A DNA stretch of 64,000 bases from Sclerodactyla briareus (taxonomy: Eukaryota > Echinodermata > Holothuroidea > Dendrochirotida > Sclerodactylidae): NCBI GenBank assembly GCA_026419785.1, contig JAODTK010005601.1:1-64000 (forward strand), read 5' to 3'. Shown here one piece after another: positions 1-12,539 of the stretch. Each line of letters begins with the position of its first letter. Within the stretch, counting starts at the first letter, position 1. Below the pieces are notes generated by a model. That model was not told where the DNA came from. It saw only the letters and a program-made list of their open reading frames with translations, and searched no databases. Position numbers and translations under genes: made by a program.

Positions 1-770
1 TGATTGTGATTGTGGCAATTTAGCACATACTTTGATTCTGCGTGGATTACAGATTCCTCCCAGGGGGTGGGGTCGAGATTCGTGTCGTGCTGTGAATCGA
101 GAAGCGCGTACAGACGAACGGACTCATCCTTATTTGCGCGCAGCGCACCTCAAAGGCGCGTAGCGCGAAGTCCGTTCGGCGTAGTCCAGGGCCCGCCTTA
201 TGGCCCTGGAAGGCCCTGTACAGATTCTATATCTCTCTATGAAATCTGAGGCTCACTTGGGAACATTTTATCGTGATTTCGGTTGACCAAATCCAGAAAA
301 TTCCCAATACGACTCATGACATTTGTGCAGCATAAACAGACGTCTGAGAAGATTACTGACCTATGTCATGTCATGTCGCTTAATGAGTGCGTGGCTACGT
401 CCTGGGTTACCATATACCAGCTAACAGCCGTACTGCGTACCTGCGTAGCACACATTAATCCCGAGCAAGGCAGCGCGAAGTCCCTTTCGGCCATGGGTCT
501 AGGGTCCGCCTAGGGCGGGAATCGAGAATCGAGTACATACAGACCAACCCCTATTGTTGCGCGCAGCTCACTCCATGGGCGCGAAGCCCTCTCGGCGTGG
601 GTCCAGGCCGCCTGAGGGCCCTGGAGCTGTATGATCTAGATGCTCTCTAATGCAACCTGTGGCTCATTTGGGAACTTTTATGAGATTTCGGATGTACAAG
701 ATTCCTAGAAAATTATCACGAAGATTCATATACTTATGTGCACATAGAACAGACGTCTACGGCGTTGAAC
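1..770. repeat. Tandem duplication, unit about 420 bp
   Basis: GAATCGAGAAGCGCGTACAG (from 92) recurs as GAATCGAG.TACATACAG (from 525). GGCTCACTTGGGAACATTTT (251) recurs near 660 as GGCTCATTTGGGAACTTTTA. CAGACGTCT recurs too. Both units hold short GC-rich hairpins such as CCAGGGCCCGCC..GGCCCTGG. The window edge may cut further copies. Confidence 0.6.
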
Positions 771-2520
771 ATCAGCACGGTCCATTCCGTGCCCGTCGTA
801 ATTAAAAGAAATCCCTAAATGAATAATCTAAACAGGTGACAAATATAAGGTTGATCAGTTGATCGATATTACCGGCTAATTCACAATAGGGGGCTGCCCC
901 TGACTATCTACTGAAAAGGGGTAGGGCTGGAGCGGAACCCCCCCCCCCCCCCTTCCTTGTATCCCCGCCCTGTTTTGACCATCACTTGGATTATGAGCAG
1001 CTGTTTATACTGTCCCATGATGAGTACTGATCCATATTGCTTTGGTGGTTAGCTGAGGTCAAAGAGGCCAAGTCTTGTTGACACATAAGCCCATAATGGT
1101 CCTTCTGATGATATTTGGTGTGTAGCTTTCTTATCGGAGTCAGAACCAAATTATTTTTTATTGTAGACCAGGGTTCATTTTTTGTAATAAAAAGGAAAAT
1201 TTGGAACAGCTGCATCCCCTTTCATTTTCAGCTTGTCAAACAAGGTAATGGCCCCACTTGGATGGATGAAACTCATACTTGGCACAAGTGTTTCTCCTAA
1301 GAGTACATGATTCCATTGTTTTGGGGATCAAAGCAAAAATGCGTGTTGTTTACATGATAAGTCTAGAATACAGTTCTTTGCAGTCAAGAATCATTAATCC
1401 CTTTTTGGCATTTCGATTGAAGTGAACCATGGTCAGGTTTGTTATAAAAAGCTTTTGAACATGACTTTATATACTCTGTGTGCTAATTTTCTCTACATTT
1501 TGTTTTCAAATTAAGTCACTTAATGACAAATTTTGTCAATTGTTGGGGTTTGACACAGGAAGTAAACCTGTCCAAGAAGCGTTTACCACCCAATCTCCAG
1601 CAGTGGGGGGGGGGGAAAATGGGGGGGTCGACCGATTTCATTTCATGGGGGCCTTCCCCACGCCCCCCACCCCCTCGAAATGGCCTTCCCTTGTTGTCAG
1701 GACCACATCTAGTCTACAAATCCACTAAGCTTCGTGAATCCGGGCGATTTTTGAAAAATCGCCAATTATGTCAAAGTAAATGGCTCCGGTCATGTGACAA
1801 CGTCCACTTTCCGGCCTGTCTGGGATTTCTCTGTGGCGGACGAAAATGTGTCGAGTTTCACTGATTTCCATAGTCCCACCAACCGGAATGTATTGAAGAG
1901 TTATTGCGCTAGTACCGAGGACTCCCGGCGACTGCATCGGAGACTAACTGCACGGGCCGGTACACGCCCGGCCACTACGCCCGTGTCTCGGAGATATAGT
2001 TACGGACATACTAGACGGACAGAATCCTATGACGAGACTGGGCATGGAACAGTCTAAGCACGAAAAGCAATAGACAGCTCATGACGGATTAAATCTGACT
2101 TGTCAAATGGAGGTTGTAAGCAGAGGCAATAATGTATATGATACGATATGAGGGTCAAACAATTACAATGGAGGAATTTATTAGAAAAAAAACAATGAAC
2201 TGAGTGGGAGACGAGTGTGCTGCGGCGATTTAAACAGTCCAACGGTGCATGCAACTGCATGAAGACCCAGTTTTCGAGGGAGAGAAATGCAGGCATTGTG
2301 TTTCACCACTGCGTGACACTGGCACTGTGGCCCTATTCTGAGGCCCGAGAGAGGAAAGGCAGAGAAATGCTAAGAACAGTGGTCAGAGTTGAAAAAACTG
2401 GAAATCTTTATGAGAAAGATCTGAATCTCACAATGAGTTTGTACCAAATTGACACCTCCCAACATGAAGCTTGTAGAGCCATAGCGAATAAACAACGTTC
2501 TTAAATGGTTTTGGGTGACG
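771..2520. other. No gene recognised
   Basis: ORFs here are at most 113 codons and overlap each other in several frames. A 15-base C run (938-952) and an 11-base G run (1,605-1,615) are the only marked features. Confidence 0.5.
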
Positions 2521-2665
2521 TAATATGATATATGTTATTATATTATATTAATATATATCTATAAGATATTATATTATATTAGTATATTATATATATACAA
2601 CCATGTATATATATGAAGAAAAGATATATAATATATAATAATATATATATCTGTACATATATGTC
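2521..2665. repeat. AT-rich low-complexity tract
   Basis: Almost only A and T, built of ATAT, TATTATATTA and similar imperfect repeats. Confidence 0.85.
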
Positions 2666-3318
2666 ATCACTCGCACAACCCCGCGAATATTATTTGCTTT
2701 CTTTACATTGACCCATAATTTTCACTTCGAAGAATAATTAGTCATATTCTATGCGAAAGGATTTGCTGTAATTGGGTTTGTAAGTGTTGACGGTTACTTT
2801 CTTGAAAGACGACAACAAATTTTCTGCGGAATGTCGAGGTATTTAACACAATGAACACAATTACATAACTAACATAACTACCTGCGTGTTCAACTGTGTT
2901 AACGCCATTGGGTTTTGCACATATGGTTCTCCACTCAAATAAAACTACATCTGCCTATGACCATGCTTTGACGCTATAGTTTTCCGCATCGTTTAGAAAG
3001 CCCTGCAGTTGCCCTCTAACGACGAAAACTCGTTTCTGATGTCCAGATTTTTTTTTGCGCTTTATCAGGCCTAAAAATGAGGTACCAAAATTGAAGATTA
3101 CAAAGGTTCGAACCGTGCGTTACCTGAAGGTCGGTCGGAGACGGCTCTCGTAGCGAAAAAAGCGACAATTTCTTACACACATTTTTTTTTTTTGTTCGGC
3201 CATAAGAACGTCCAATCGAAGGGTCTATGTTACCGCCTATCCGTGGTTTTCAGTATATGCCTGATAGCCGAGATCCGAACTCGGCAAGCGGGCCCCTGGC
3301 ACCTGCACTAAACGCATC
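2666..3318. other. No gene recognised
   Basis: No supported frame or repeat. A GGTTCGAACC palindrome near 3,104 resembles a tRNA T-arm, but no tRNA body surrounds it. Confidence 0.4.
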
Positions 3319-4865
3319 AGGCTGGCATTCCATAGATGCGTATGCGTATTGACAATCGCCAATTTTTTACGTCTACTGAGGGCGGGGCTAGTGGTTTGAA
3401 TAGTTCTATTTAGTTTGCAAAGATAGATAATAGGTTTCCCCAGAAGCCAAAAAACTCCAAAGAAGGCAACCAACGCTGGAATAAGCGAATAAGGCCATGT
3501 ACCAATTCGTATAGAGATGCGTATCACCGCGAATGAATTCTATGGGTAATATCTTTCCTAAAATCCAATCAACGAACAATATACAGGCCTGCTGTGCCCT
3601 TTTTTATGGTACGGTTTCGAATCACCTATGTGTTTTTCTCTTCTGAACACTTTCGTTTTCTTAAATATGTGATTTTCTCACAATCCACCTCGGCTACGCA
3701 TACGCATTATTGAATCAATCCCATCCTAAAGGCGAGATTCCATTTGTGCGATGCGGGGTGCGATATCATTTGAAAATCGCAGTTTTGCGAATTACGGAAC
3801 ACTTTTTCGAAGAAAAAAAAATGTAGGGTGCCGAATGAACTCAAATATGTATAACAACTCATTAACATTGACATAAATTGGCTTTTTTTGAGGAAAGATA
3901 ATTCCCATATAACCGTTTTGCGGTGCGGCATCCAGATGCCGCATTGGTACGCGTGGTACTTTTGCTAACTCTGTGCTCGTTCCATATTTATTTGAATGGA
4001 TTCTTGCCGCTGTTGCAACTGGTTTTATCTCCGCTGTCCGAATACAGCTTTTTCGGGGGCACTTTCCAAATTTTATTTACTCGTCAAACGGCTTATTGTT
4101 TTACCGCACCCCGCATCCGCGTAGTATTGAATTTCGCCTTAAGGCTGCAAGGATTCCGTAGATGCGTTATGCGGGTCCGGTACGCATGTGAGAAATCGCT
4201 ATGTCACCGGACTGCCGGGGTCAGTATCGAACTGGTCCTATTTAGTTGCAAAGAATACTCTTGGTTCCACAGAGGCAAAAATAATTATAAATAAGCAACA
4301 ACACTGAATAGGCAAAATAGGCACATGCTCCCAACGCGTTATACGGATGCTTATCACCCGAATGAATGAATTAATGGAATATTATCTTTTTCAAAAGCAA
4401 TATGCACGGGCTACTCCATTTGCGATGGTGTCCGCATAAACTTATCGTGTATTCTCTTCTTGAAAAAGTTCTTTCGAAAATATGTTATTTTCACATCCAC
4501 CCCGGACACGCAGATGCGACGTGGGTCCGGTACGCTGTGGAAAAGCGGGAATTCACGCGCAACCGATAATAGAACAGTGTCTGAATATGTCCTATTTACT
4601 TGAAGTATAAATTACTGATTCCACGAGGCAAATTGAAACTATGAAATCAAACTAACACTGAAGGGGCAAAATAAGCACATGTACCATGCGTATACGGATG
4701 CGTATCACTCGCCGCGATGAATTTCATTTTTCATAATCCGATCAAATGACAATATCACCGGCTGCTGCATTTCTATGGTCTTCCCGCAATAAACTTGTAG
4801 TGTGGTCTCTTCTGAAACAAACGTTCTCTTTTGTAAATCTGTTATTTTACATCCATCTCGTACAA
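3319..4865. repeat. Four adjacent copies of a 410-bp MITE-like family
   Basis: The copies are about 3,319-3,727, 3,731-4,142, 4,143-4,525 and 4,510-4,865. Complete copies start with GATTCCATAGATGCGTATGCG-like sequence and end with its reverse complement (CGCATACGCAT..). Inside they share CCTATTTAGTTTGCAAAG, GGCAAAATAGGCACATG, GCGAATGAATTCTATGG and TTCTCTTCTGAA. No coding capacity is seen. Inverted ends and short length suit a non-autonomous DNA transposon (hAT-like is a guess). Copies 3 and 4 share a fused junction. Other copies lie at 49.4/53.1, 55.3-55.8 and 58.56 kb. Confidence 0.65.
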
Positions 4866-6060
4866 CGCTATACCACAAAGGAATCCCAGCCTTATCAGAT
4901 TACAACCATTCTCCGTAAACTGCACGACTCTCGGGTCAAAGAGCCTAATATTTTCGAGTCCATGCTCATTGACAAACCATATTGGACTAGCTGCCCATCG
5001 AAACTGGAGCATGCAGGGGAAATCTACTCTAGTAGTCAATCCCTGACTGAAACCATTTTTTTTGCTTTAACAAACAAACAAAAATCTTAGAAATTCAAGT
5101 CCAGCGATTATTAGAACGCCCCGAGTCCCATACCTCACATAGACAATACCATTTCATGAAAAGGGGCGTTTGGTTGTGGTCGCGGCGACACCATGACCCT
5201 GTTCAAACTTTGGCTTTTCCACTGCTTCTTCACCAATATAAACTTTTTTCTTCAATCGACGCTTCTGAATGGTTCTTGTTCCACGAGTCTCTTGTCTGTC
5301 GTTTCTTCTTTGTCGACGGACCAGAACCATTAACTATAGTCCATTTTTGCGGCATATTTATTGTATCATTACTTTCATTATTACTATTATATCAGTCCTA
5401 GTTGTCCCATGGTCGCATGTTGGGAGCTCAGTACTGATGCCCAGTTTTTATTTTACAACAAGACAATGAGGAACTAGTAGTTTTGCAACATAACTGTGTC
5501 AATTTCGACAAATCTTCAAACTTTGTTATGATACCTAATATCCCCCAACGATGTTGTTGTCAAGTCAGTTTTGTTACAAACTCGCTCGTTGGAGAACTTC
5601 TATACCAGGCGCATCACAAGCCTTTCCGTCACGCTTATATCTGAGGCGTCTTTATATGGTGTAAACCAGTTTCGGTGCGCAGGTGTGGTTGCTTACTATT
5701 CCTTGGCATTGAATTCCTCCTCAAGACGATATGTCCTCGAATTTTCCCTAAAAATACGGTTACCACTTGATCTCGGGTTACCGCTGGATTCCTGCCGTTA
5801 TGTTGTCTATTAACCATATCTGTTTTGATCCAGCGTGTCCGTAACGGATGGGACCTGTCTACGTTTGTATACGATCCGATAGTGTGCGTCGGAGCTTCCC
5901 CCACCGGAAGTGCTACCGAGTATCGGCAGATCGGTGAACACGAGGTATAGTAAGCTATCTTGGGGGGAAGCAATCGTCCTATAGGTACCTTTAGGCTGCT
6001 TTAGGCGGGACATTGTGTGGTCTCAGGTGCATGGCAGGTCCCCACAAAGGGTATCCCTTA
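4866..6060. other. No gene recognised
   Basis: Only short overlapping frames (up to 114 codons) without domain features. No clear repeat structure was found by eye. Confidence 0.4.
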
Positions 6061-6400
6061 CTCACTATATAATAATAATTTCGTTTTAATATAGCGCTTT
6101 TCTAGGTGGAACACTTGCTCCAAGCGCTTACAGATATTACCCCTGATCATTAGTGACTTGTAACACCCGTTAACCGATACAGCAACCACCGCTTGTTTGT
6201 TCACCCCCGACACACCATTCCATTACGCCACTTCATCGTGGCCCCCTGGGGACTTCCCAATATCGAAGCACCCATACTGCGCTTCGATACTCTTTACAAT
6301 TCCCTCACAAGGGTACCCACTTTAACACGTGGGTGGCGTGGAACATTTCAGGGACATTCCTTGTCCAACAGCACTGCGGAAAAGTCTCGGGCTTTCCAAT
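6061..6400 (-). repeat. L2/CR1-type 3'-end repeat fragment
   Basis: ATAATAATAATTTCG, then TATAGCGCTTTTCTAGG and CCAAGCGCTTACAG, are the reverse of a typical LINE or SINE 3' end (AAGCGCTT.., GCGCTATAT.., ATT tail). Further on, GGGTACCCACTTTAACACG and TGGGTGG match the 46.1-46.3 kb fragment in opposite orientation. Confidence 0.5.
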
Positions 6401-9400
6401 GGGCTCCGCACTCGCAATCAATGGTTTTGACGCTGGAGAAATTATTGACATATCATGACCGATGGTGTTCACGTACTTGGAAAGTATTACGAATCACGAA
6501 AAAAACTCTGATTTAGACGGCTGTCTGTCTGTTTTTGTCAGGTTGCACATCTAACATGCAGGCATGCAACCTTGTCGGGATCTCCGAAGTTTCGAATTCT
6601 GAATCCGGTCGCACCAGAGGTTTACAAAATCGGACCACCTGCATTCCATTCCGCGGGCGCAGTGTCCCCACAGTAGTAATGTGATAGTGCTTTGATAGGG
6701 CGCTGCTGGGTAAGATAGCCTTAGCCTTAGTTCTCTATTGGCCTCCCAATTAGGTGAATTCGCTCATCAGTAACAGCACCACAGGGGCTTTGTATAACTG
6801 TATCTGAATTTCCCCCCCTTCCCACCCTGCAAACAACTCAACTTCCGTTTCACACGGATCTAAAGTGACTTAACGGTCCTGACACACTTGGGTCGGTAGA
6901 CCTCAACGGTTTTAAAGGCGGAAACAAGGTTGGAAAGCGTTCATCGTCTTCGGGTACTGCCGTCGGACTTCTAACACTTTCGTGGATGGGTGTGCGCATG
7001 TTGATCCCCAAGTCGCTATTATTTCGTTTCCTATTCACACAAAACACCACCCGAAGGTGACTTGTATAAAGCGTCTAGTTCTTGTTAGAGCTTCGAGCTA
7101 AGACTGAAAACAAACTGGAACACGACCAGCACCTTCGTCATTCTGCGCTGCTCAGGTGCCATGGTTGTCTGACGCGTGCTGTTGGCGTTTCAATTGCCAG
7201 CATGCCTGAACCGAAGCCCTCATAAACTAAAACTTCAAAGGAACCCGCTAGGCGAGGCAACACACAAATCGTGATAGCTTTATGCTCTTGCTATGTACTA
7301 AGGTGTCATTAGAAAATTGAATTTCAGTGTTCGCTCAGGAAACCAACATAGGCCTACGCATCAAGTCAGGAACAGGACTCCTACCCCTATACCTACTTAT
7401 GACCATTAAAACGTGCGACCGTACAAGATGCTATAACCCTCCGAGTCCATCAGAGTCGCAACTTGGCCGCATGTTTCCTGTAACTTGACCATGGGTAGGC
7501 CAGAGCCTTCCTTTGTTTTGGATGGCGTTAGATCGTCATAGTTTTAGGCCTCATTTAGACCGTCTATAGTGTGCTTTATAAAGGACTTACTACTACTCAC
7601 ACACAGGCAAATTAGATGGTACCGAACGTGTCTATGACGTTATACCATAAACAACTCCCCATGGTATACATACAAGTAATATTTTATTGGCGTATCATAG
7701 TGACAGGTATACCGTACTCTACCTTGACTTGCACTGTGGCGAGTTTTTCCTCTTTCGTATGCAACGCCCGGTGCTACCGCACTTCCTGGCATTTTTTGAA
7801 TTTTTATATTTCATTTTCCGCCGACAGAGGATTGGACCTATCAGCCCGCAAGGTGCCACCTGGTTACTTCTGTTATTGTCAGTTGTGAATCTTCTACAGG
7901 TATGGCGGAAACGCAATGTCCTTGATTAATCTCATGTATCTAATGGCAGTGGGCCTTGCGTTTGTCGGTTTCACATGTAGACGGAAACTTGCGAGTTGCC
8001 TACCCCTCGTGTGTCCTCCCTGCTCCATCTTTGGCGCTGATCGCCACCGAGAAAGCAACAGGTACAACCATTTTTGAGTCTTAGTATGACTCGACTGGAT
8101 TCGAACCCAGCAATCTCCGATACGTACTTTTTCTCAAGGAGAGTTTCGGAAAATCGTCCTCAAAGCTGTTCGTGCAAGATCGAACAGTCAGTGTAAAACC
8201 ATGAACCGTCGGGACCCATGGTTCATCGTGACGGGTGCATCTCCTAGAGCCGTTCTCGTTGTCGACTTCGCGTTCTTTTCTCTGGGGAGGGGGGTACCGG
8301 TTCTTTGTTGAAAAAAATGTTTTTGTTTACCAACCCCTTGATGTATTCAGAGAAAGTGGTCTAAAGGCTGAGAGTTCTAACAAGGTCGTTTGATGAGGAT
8401 GCTCAAATTGTCTTGGAAGCCGTCGTCGAGTTCCTCTAATGGGCCACAACCACAGGGCAACACTTGAAGGTTACTCACGGTGTACTTATTGCACCTGGGT
8501 TGAGTGAAGCACTCGGGATTTGATTTGATTCAAATCCTAAACGGGTTCAGGAAGCCAAGTTAGGCTCATCAAAGAACCCTGGTCTATTGATCTTGAGGTC
8601 AGATAATAATCACTTCACCCAATGGTTCAGACGAGTACATGACCCACAGCACCAGACGTGTGGTCTTGGGGACCCGAAATACCTACCTAAGGTCACTTTG
8701 CATGGCCAATATCCAATTCTCCATGGAGCGCAAAGCATGAGTGCAAAACATGACTGATCGCCGTCCTGCCGGTGGGTTTTCCAAGCCTATTTTAGAACAA
8801 TATTTCCATTTTTTGTGTGCTCACCTTTCACGACTGCCTGTTGCGCCCCCCATATCTCACCCATGCTTGTTCTATTTAGTTATCTTTGCTTCGCGACAGT
8901 TGAACTTCAAGGCATGTGCGCCATCCATGTTTAAGCACATTTGAATTCGGGTAACGAAGTGACTACGTCATCACAGGCTAGCAACGTATAGCAACGGCTC
9001 GAAACTATTATCGCGAAACTATGGTGCCCTGGCAAGACCTCGCACCTGTCCCATATACGTTGATATGGCTGGGATTTCGATTTCGGCACAGGCGTTTTTC
9101 TTCGCGGATGAAGCCAAATCATTGGAGAGGGGCGAAAACCACTACAAATCCGATTATGAACAATCACTGAAGTACTCCCCAGGGGTCCGGAGAGAGAACG
9201 TTCCATGAAAGCAGAATGAAAATAATTATCAAGTCGCCGTGTGTATTGATCTAGGCTAGCCTAGGCCTATATGTAGGCTAATGAGATGTCACCGCTTTGC
9301 TGTTGCTATAGTACTGTAGCCTAGAACTTCACCAACTGCGATTAGTTATAGGCTTATTGGCTTTATAAAAATTCAAAGATTGTAAACAGACCCAGAGGGT

Positions 9401-11300
9401 TACTGTGGATGAACAGCTATTGATGGAACCAGTGCTGCTTCACAGGAGCACTGTCCATCTGTCGCAATCCAGGATTGCTGAGGGGAGGGGCACATTTCTC
9501 ACAAGCCCCTCACCACCTAAGATAGGACCCTAGCCCAAGACACCACCTTTTTTACACTCTATTCTTTGCACTTTTCCTCATTTCCCCTCTTCTCTAACGG
9601 GGGTAAGGCCTAGCAATTTACAAGTTGCCGTCTGTGTGTGATCCCCCCACCCTCAATAAAGATAACCGCCAAAGAGGTCATTTCCATTATTACGTGTGCC
9701 TGGTGAGGGATGCGCAGCTGACCATAGGTGCAGTATCCCGTCTGCATCCTTGCTGGGCCTTGAATAGGTTTGATCCTCTGCTCGGCCAAAGAAAATTATA
9801 CCAATAAAAAGAAAAATTGTCTGGCTAAGTTTCAATAGCTCACACCTTTTTGGGGGACAGGAGACACCCTGCCCCCCACTTGTAAGCCCACTGCAACCAT
9901 CCAGTGGTTGAGGGGGGAAAGGTCATGGGTCAGCTTTTGGTTGAAGGCACGAGGGGGGTTTGAATCCATGGCTCAACTTTCAGTAACAGAGCAAGTCTGA
10001 AGTAAGACAAGTGTCGCGTGATGGCCGTCTTCCCATGACACTTAGGAAACTTACATGGGAGCGGTAATGTGGGGTTTAAAATTCTTTGCAAAGATGATAA
10101 CCTTCCCACTCCTACTTCAGCAGTCCTCTCCATCCTATGAGGGCTTTACTGTCTCTAGCTCTAGATTTAAACATGGCAGAATTACCCACAGCAGTGCTGG
10201 CTGGGGGCATAGGGATTCTATCCTAAGACAATTCCCTCCTAAAAGAATAAACATAGGGGGAGCATTCCCTCCAAACTTCTGAACTGTTTATTGTGCCTGT
10301 ATTGAGTGTCCCTCCTGATCTTCTCATTTTCATTACATACCTCACAAATAATTCACCAGCGGGGCAATTTCCTCCCATATTTGTGAGAAGCTGGTGCCAA
10401 TTACCCCTGGTAGTATATTGACCATGGGAAACCTCCAGTACTAATTCTACGCATCTACAGAACACATATATGCTATGATGCTAGGACCTCTTATGGGCAT
10501 ATATATATAACATCTAGAGAGCACTCATTATCAATGCCAATTGAGGAGTGCAGGTTTTAACGGCTAGGAATGAAAAGTGAACTTTCTCTACGCCGGTCAA
10601 TCTAATACCAATTTTCGAAAAAAAATTACTGACACAGTTTAATTTATTATCTGGATATTGAAGTTGCTTCCAGAATCACAATTCCACATGAGAGAGAGAA
10701 AAGAAAAACCATTTGAAATATTTTAAAAAAAAAAAATCTTCTAACTTTCTAACAGACCTTATCAGCACTTCAGTGATTATCTACTGGGAGACATCTCTCT
10801 TTCCAGGTTTACTTTGATAAGATAATGGTATCACTCTCCAGAATGTGAAGTGTGAGATGAACTGTTGTTGGATGCTATGAAAAAAATGTTGTGACATTAG
10901 GGGACTGGGGAGCCCCTATCCTGTTGCAAATGACTATAACCCACTTGACTGCTGAGCTGGAGGTCACGTCCCGTAGCCCGCCGAAAAAGTAGCGTGAAAT
11001 CAACATTAATTGTCCCGGTGTGGGGAAATCAGTCTCAGACATCGTATTCAATGCAAACTCGAATTTAGATGGGTGGGGGTTAATGGGGGTCTTGGCCCCA
11101 CTTGGATCAGAGTGTTGGCACCAGTTTGGATTATGGTGGGGGTTGAATCGGGTGGACCGGCCCGCCCCCCCTCACCACCCTCAGAGACAGCAAAATGAGG
11201 GGAGAAAAGCTCTAATAAATTTAAAAACAAAAACAGTGTTCGAGCGACGGATACTTTTTCGTAAGCGAAGGGGGAAGGTCCAAATCCCCTGCCCTCGCCT
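6401..11300. other. No gene recognised
   Basis: 4.9 kb with only short, overlapping frames of at most 91 codons. It holds TAGGC-rich palindromic text at 9,250-9,290 and a box-B-like GATTCGAACCC at 8,100 without a tRNA around it. Confidence 0.4.
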
Positions 11301-11309
11301 GTATTTGTT

Positions 11310-11350
11310 CGGCTGCCCCGGGGTGGGTGGGTGGGGGGGAGGGGCAGCCG
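11310..11350. repeat. GC-rich hairpin with G-quadruplex-prone loop
   Basis: CGGCTGCCCC (11,310-11,319) pairs perfectly with GGGGCAGCCG (11,341-11,350). The loop contains four or more G runs (GGGG, TGGG, TGGG, TGGGGGGG). Confidence 0.7.
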
Positions 11351-11539
11351 CCCACACTTCCCCGAGGCTGACGCCGCCTCGACACTTTCCAGGCCCCAAA
11401 GTAAGCGCGTTTCCATACACGCGGGCGGGCGGACGGACGGGCGGGCGTTTTTGGAAACTCGTTTCAATGCACTCGGGCGGTCGGGCGCTTCTCCTTTTGC
11501 AGGTGCGTATATGCGCGTTATAGAACCGAGTATCCTCCA

Positions 11540-11606
11540 TTATTATTATATTGGTTATTATTGTTATGATTATTATTATTATTTTATTATTATTATTATT
11601 TATTAT
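11540..11606. repeat. (ATT)n microsatellite
   Basis: Imperfect ATT repeat; may be the tail of a lost LINE or SINE. Confidence 0.85.
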
Positions 11607-11959
11607 GTTTAGCAAACACGGACGCATAGCTAGGGTTTAAACCTAAACACCGGTGTTCATTTTCGAAACCATTGTCTAACGTCAACGATTACGGCCCCTA
11701 TTAAACTTCACAATTGACATGTGTTGGAGATTTAATTAGCAATACTTTGACCATATCAGGTTTACCTGTAATATGTTTCAAATAGGTGTCTGGCCGTAAA
11801 AATAGAGACCATCTGTATAAAATCTCATCCGAGTGTTGCAACAGTTTATGATTTGTTTGAACTATTTGAACTACAATTGTCCTCTACTCTCCATTATTCG
11901 GTTTCAAGTCGGTAAGATTGCAGGGATATTCCCGGAAATCGATTACGAATACCACGCGG

Positions 11960-12032
11960 ACACGCGGGCGGCGGAAATAAATCGCTACATGCTGATTCGA
12001 GAAAAACGCTCCGCCGCCCGCCCGCCGCGTGT
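11960..12032. repeat. GC-rich inverted repeat
   Basis: ACACGCGGGCGGCGGA (11,960-11,975) pairs with TCCGCCGCCCGC..CGCGTGT (12,010-12,032) across a 34-base loop. A related ACACGCGGGCGGGCGG lies at 11,418, so these may be transposon ends. Confidence 0.6.
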
Positions 12033-12483
12033 GCATAAACATTTACTTAGCCCTATACCCCTCCGTATATGCTATTCGATGGCTCAACGAATCACTGATT
12101 TCAGTACAAATGAATCCTACGTGATCAGATGTATTTATTCCTTTTCTCTTCTAATCCTCGGAATTTTATCGAAAACTGCAATCTTTTTTTTTCCCGACTG
12201 ATGTTGCAGTCAGGGACGGAACACGCCCCATATACTGGTATCCGAAGAGCGTCAGTAGCTGTATGGCTGAGGGAGTCATTAATCCTACGGGTACTATATG
12301 CGCGAATCTTTGTTTAGAGCCCACCGGCTACTCGTCACGGCAAACTGACGTTCCCACACTCGGTACTCAATAAGGCCCACGCTGAACAGATTATTCTCCT
12401 CTCTTATTATATTCCCGTCAACACTGATAAGTGTTCGTGGATATTATGGTTTTGGACGGTGCCCGCCTTCCTCCGGCCGGCCG

Positions 12484-12506
12484 GGGCCGCCGTCTCCGCC
12501 GGCGGC
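12484..12506. repeat. Short GC hairpin
   Basis: GGCCGCCG and CGGCGGCC are separated by seven bases inside a very GC-rich island (12,465-12,512). Confidence 0.6.
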
Positions 12507-12539
12507 CTCCGGAAACTATTAGGCGTTAGCGGCTTCATC

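Noticed and set aside
8085-8230. tRNA-like GATTCGAACCC at 8,100 (minus strand T-arm)
   Set aside because: No acceptor stem, D-arm or anticodon arm can be formed upstream on the minus strand; at most a decayed tRNA or SINE fragment.
9653-9835. Minus-strand 60-codon frame with signal-peptide-like start
   Set aside because: The first codon is TTG rather than ATG and the frame stops quickly.
11048-11627. Overlapping ORFs of 139-167 codons on both strands
   Set aside because: They follow GC-rich low-complexity and ATT repeats; frames are open on several phases at once.
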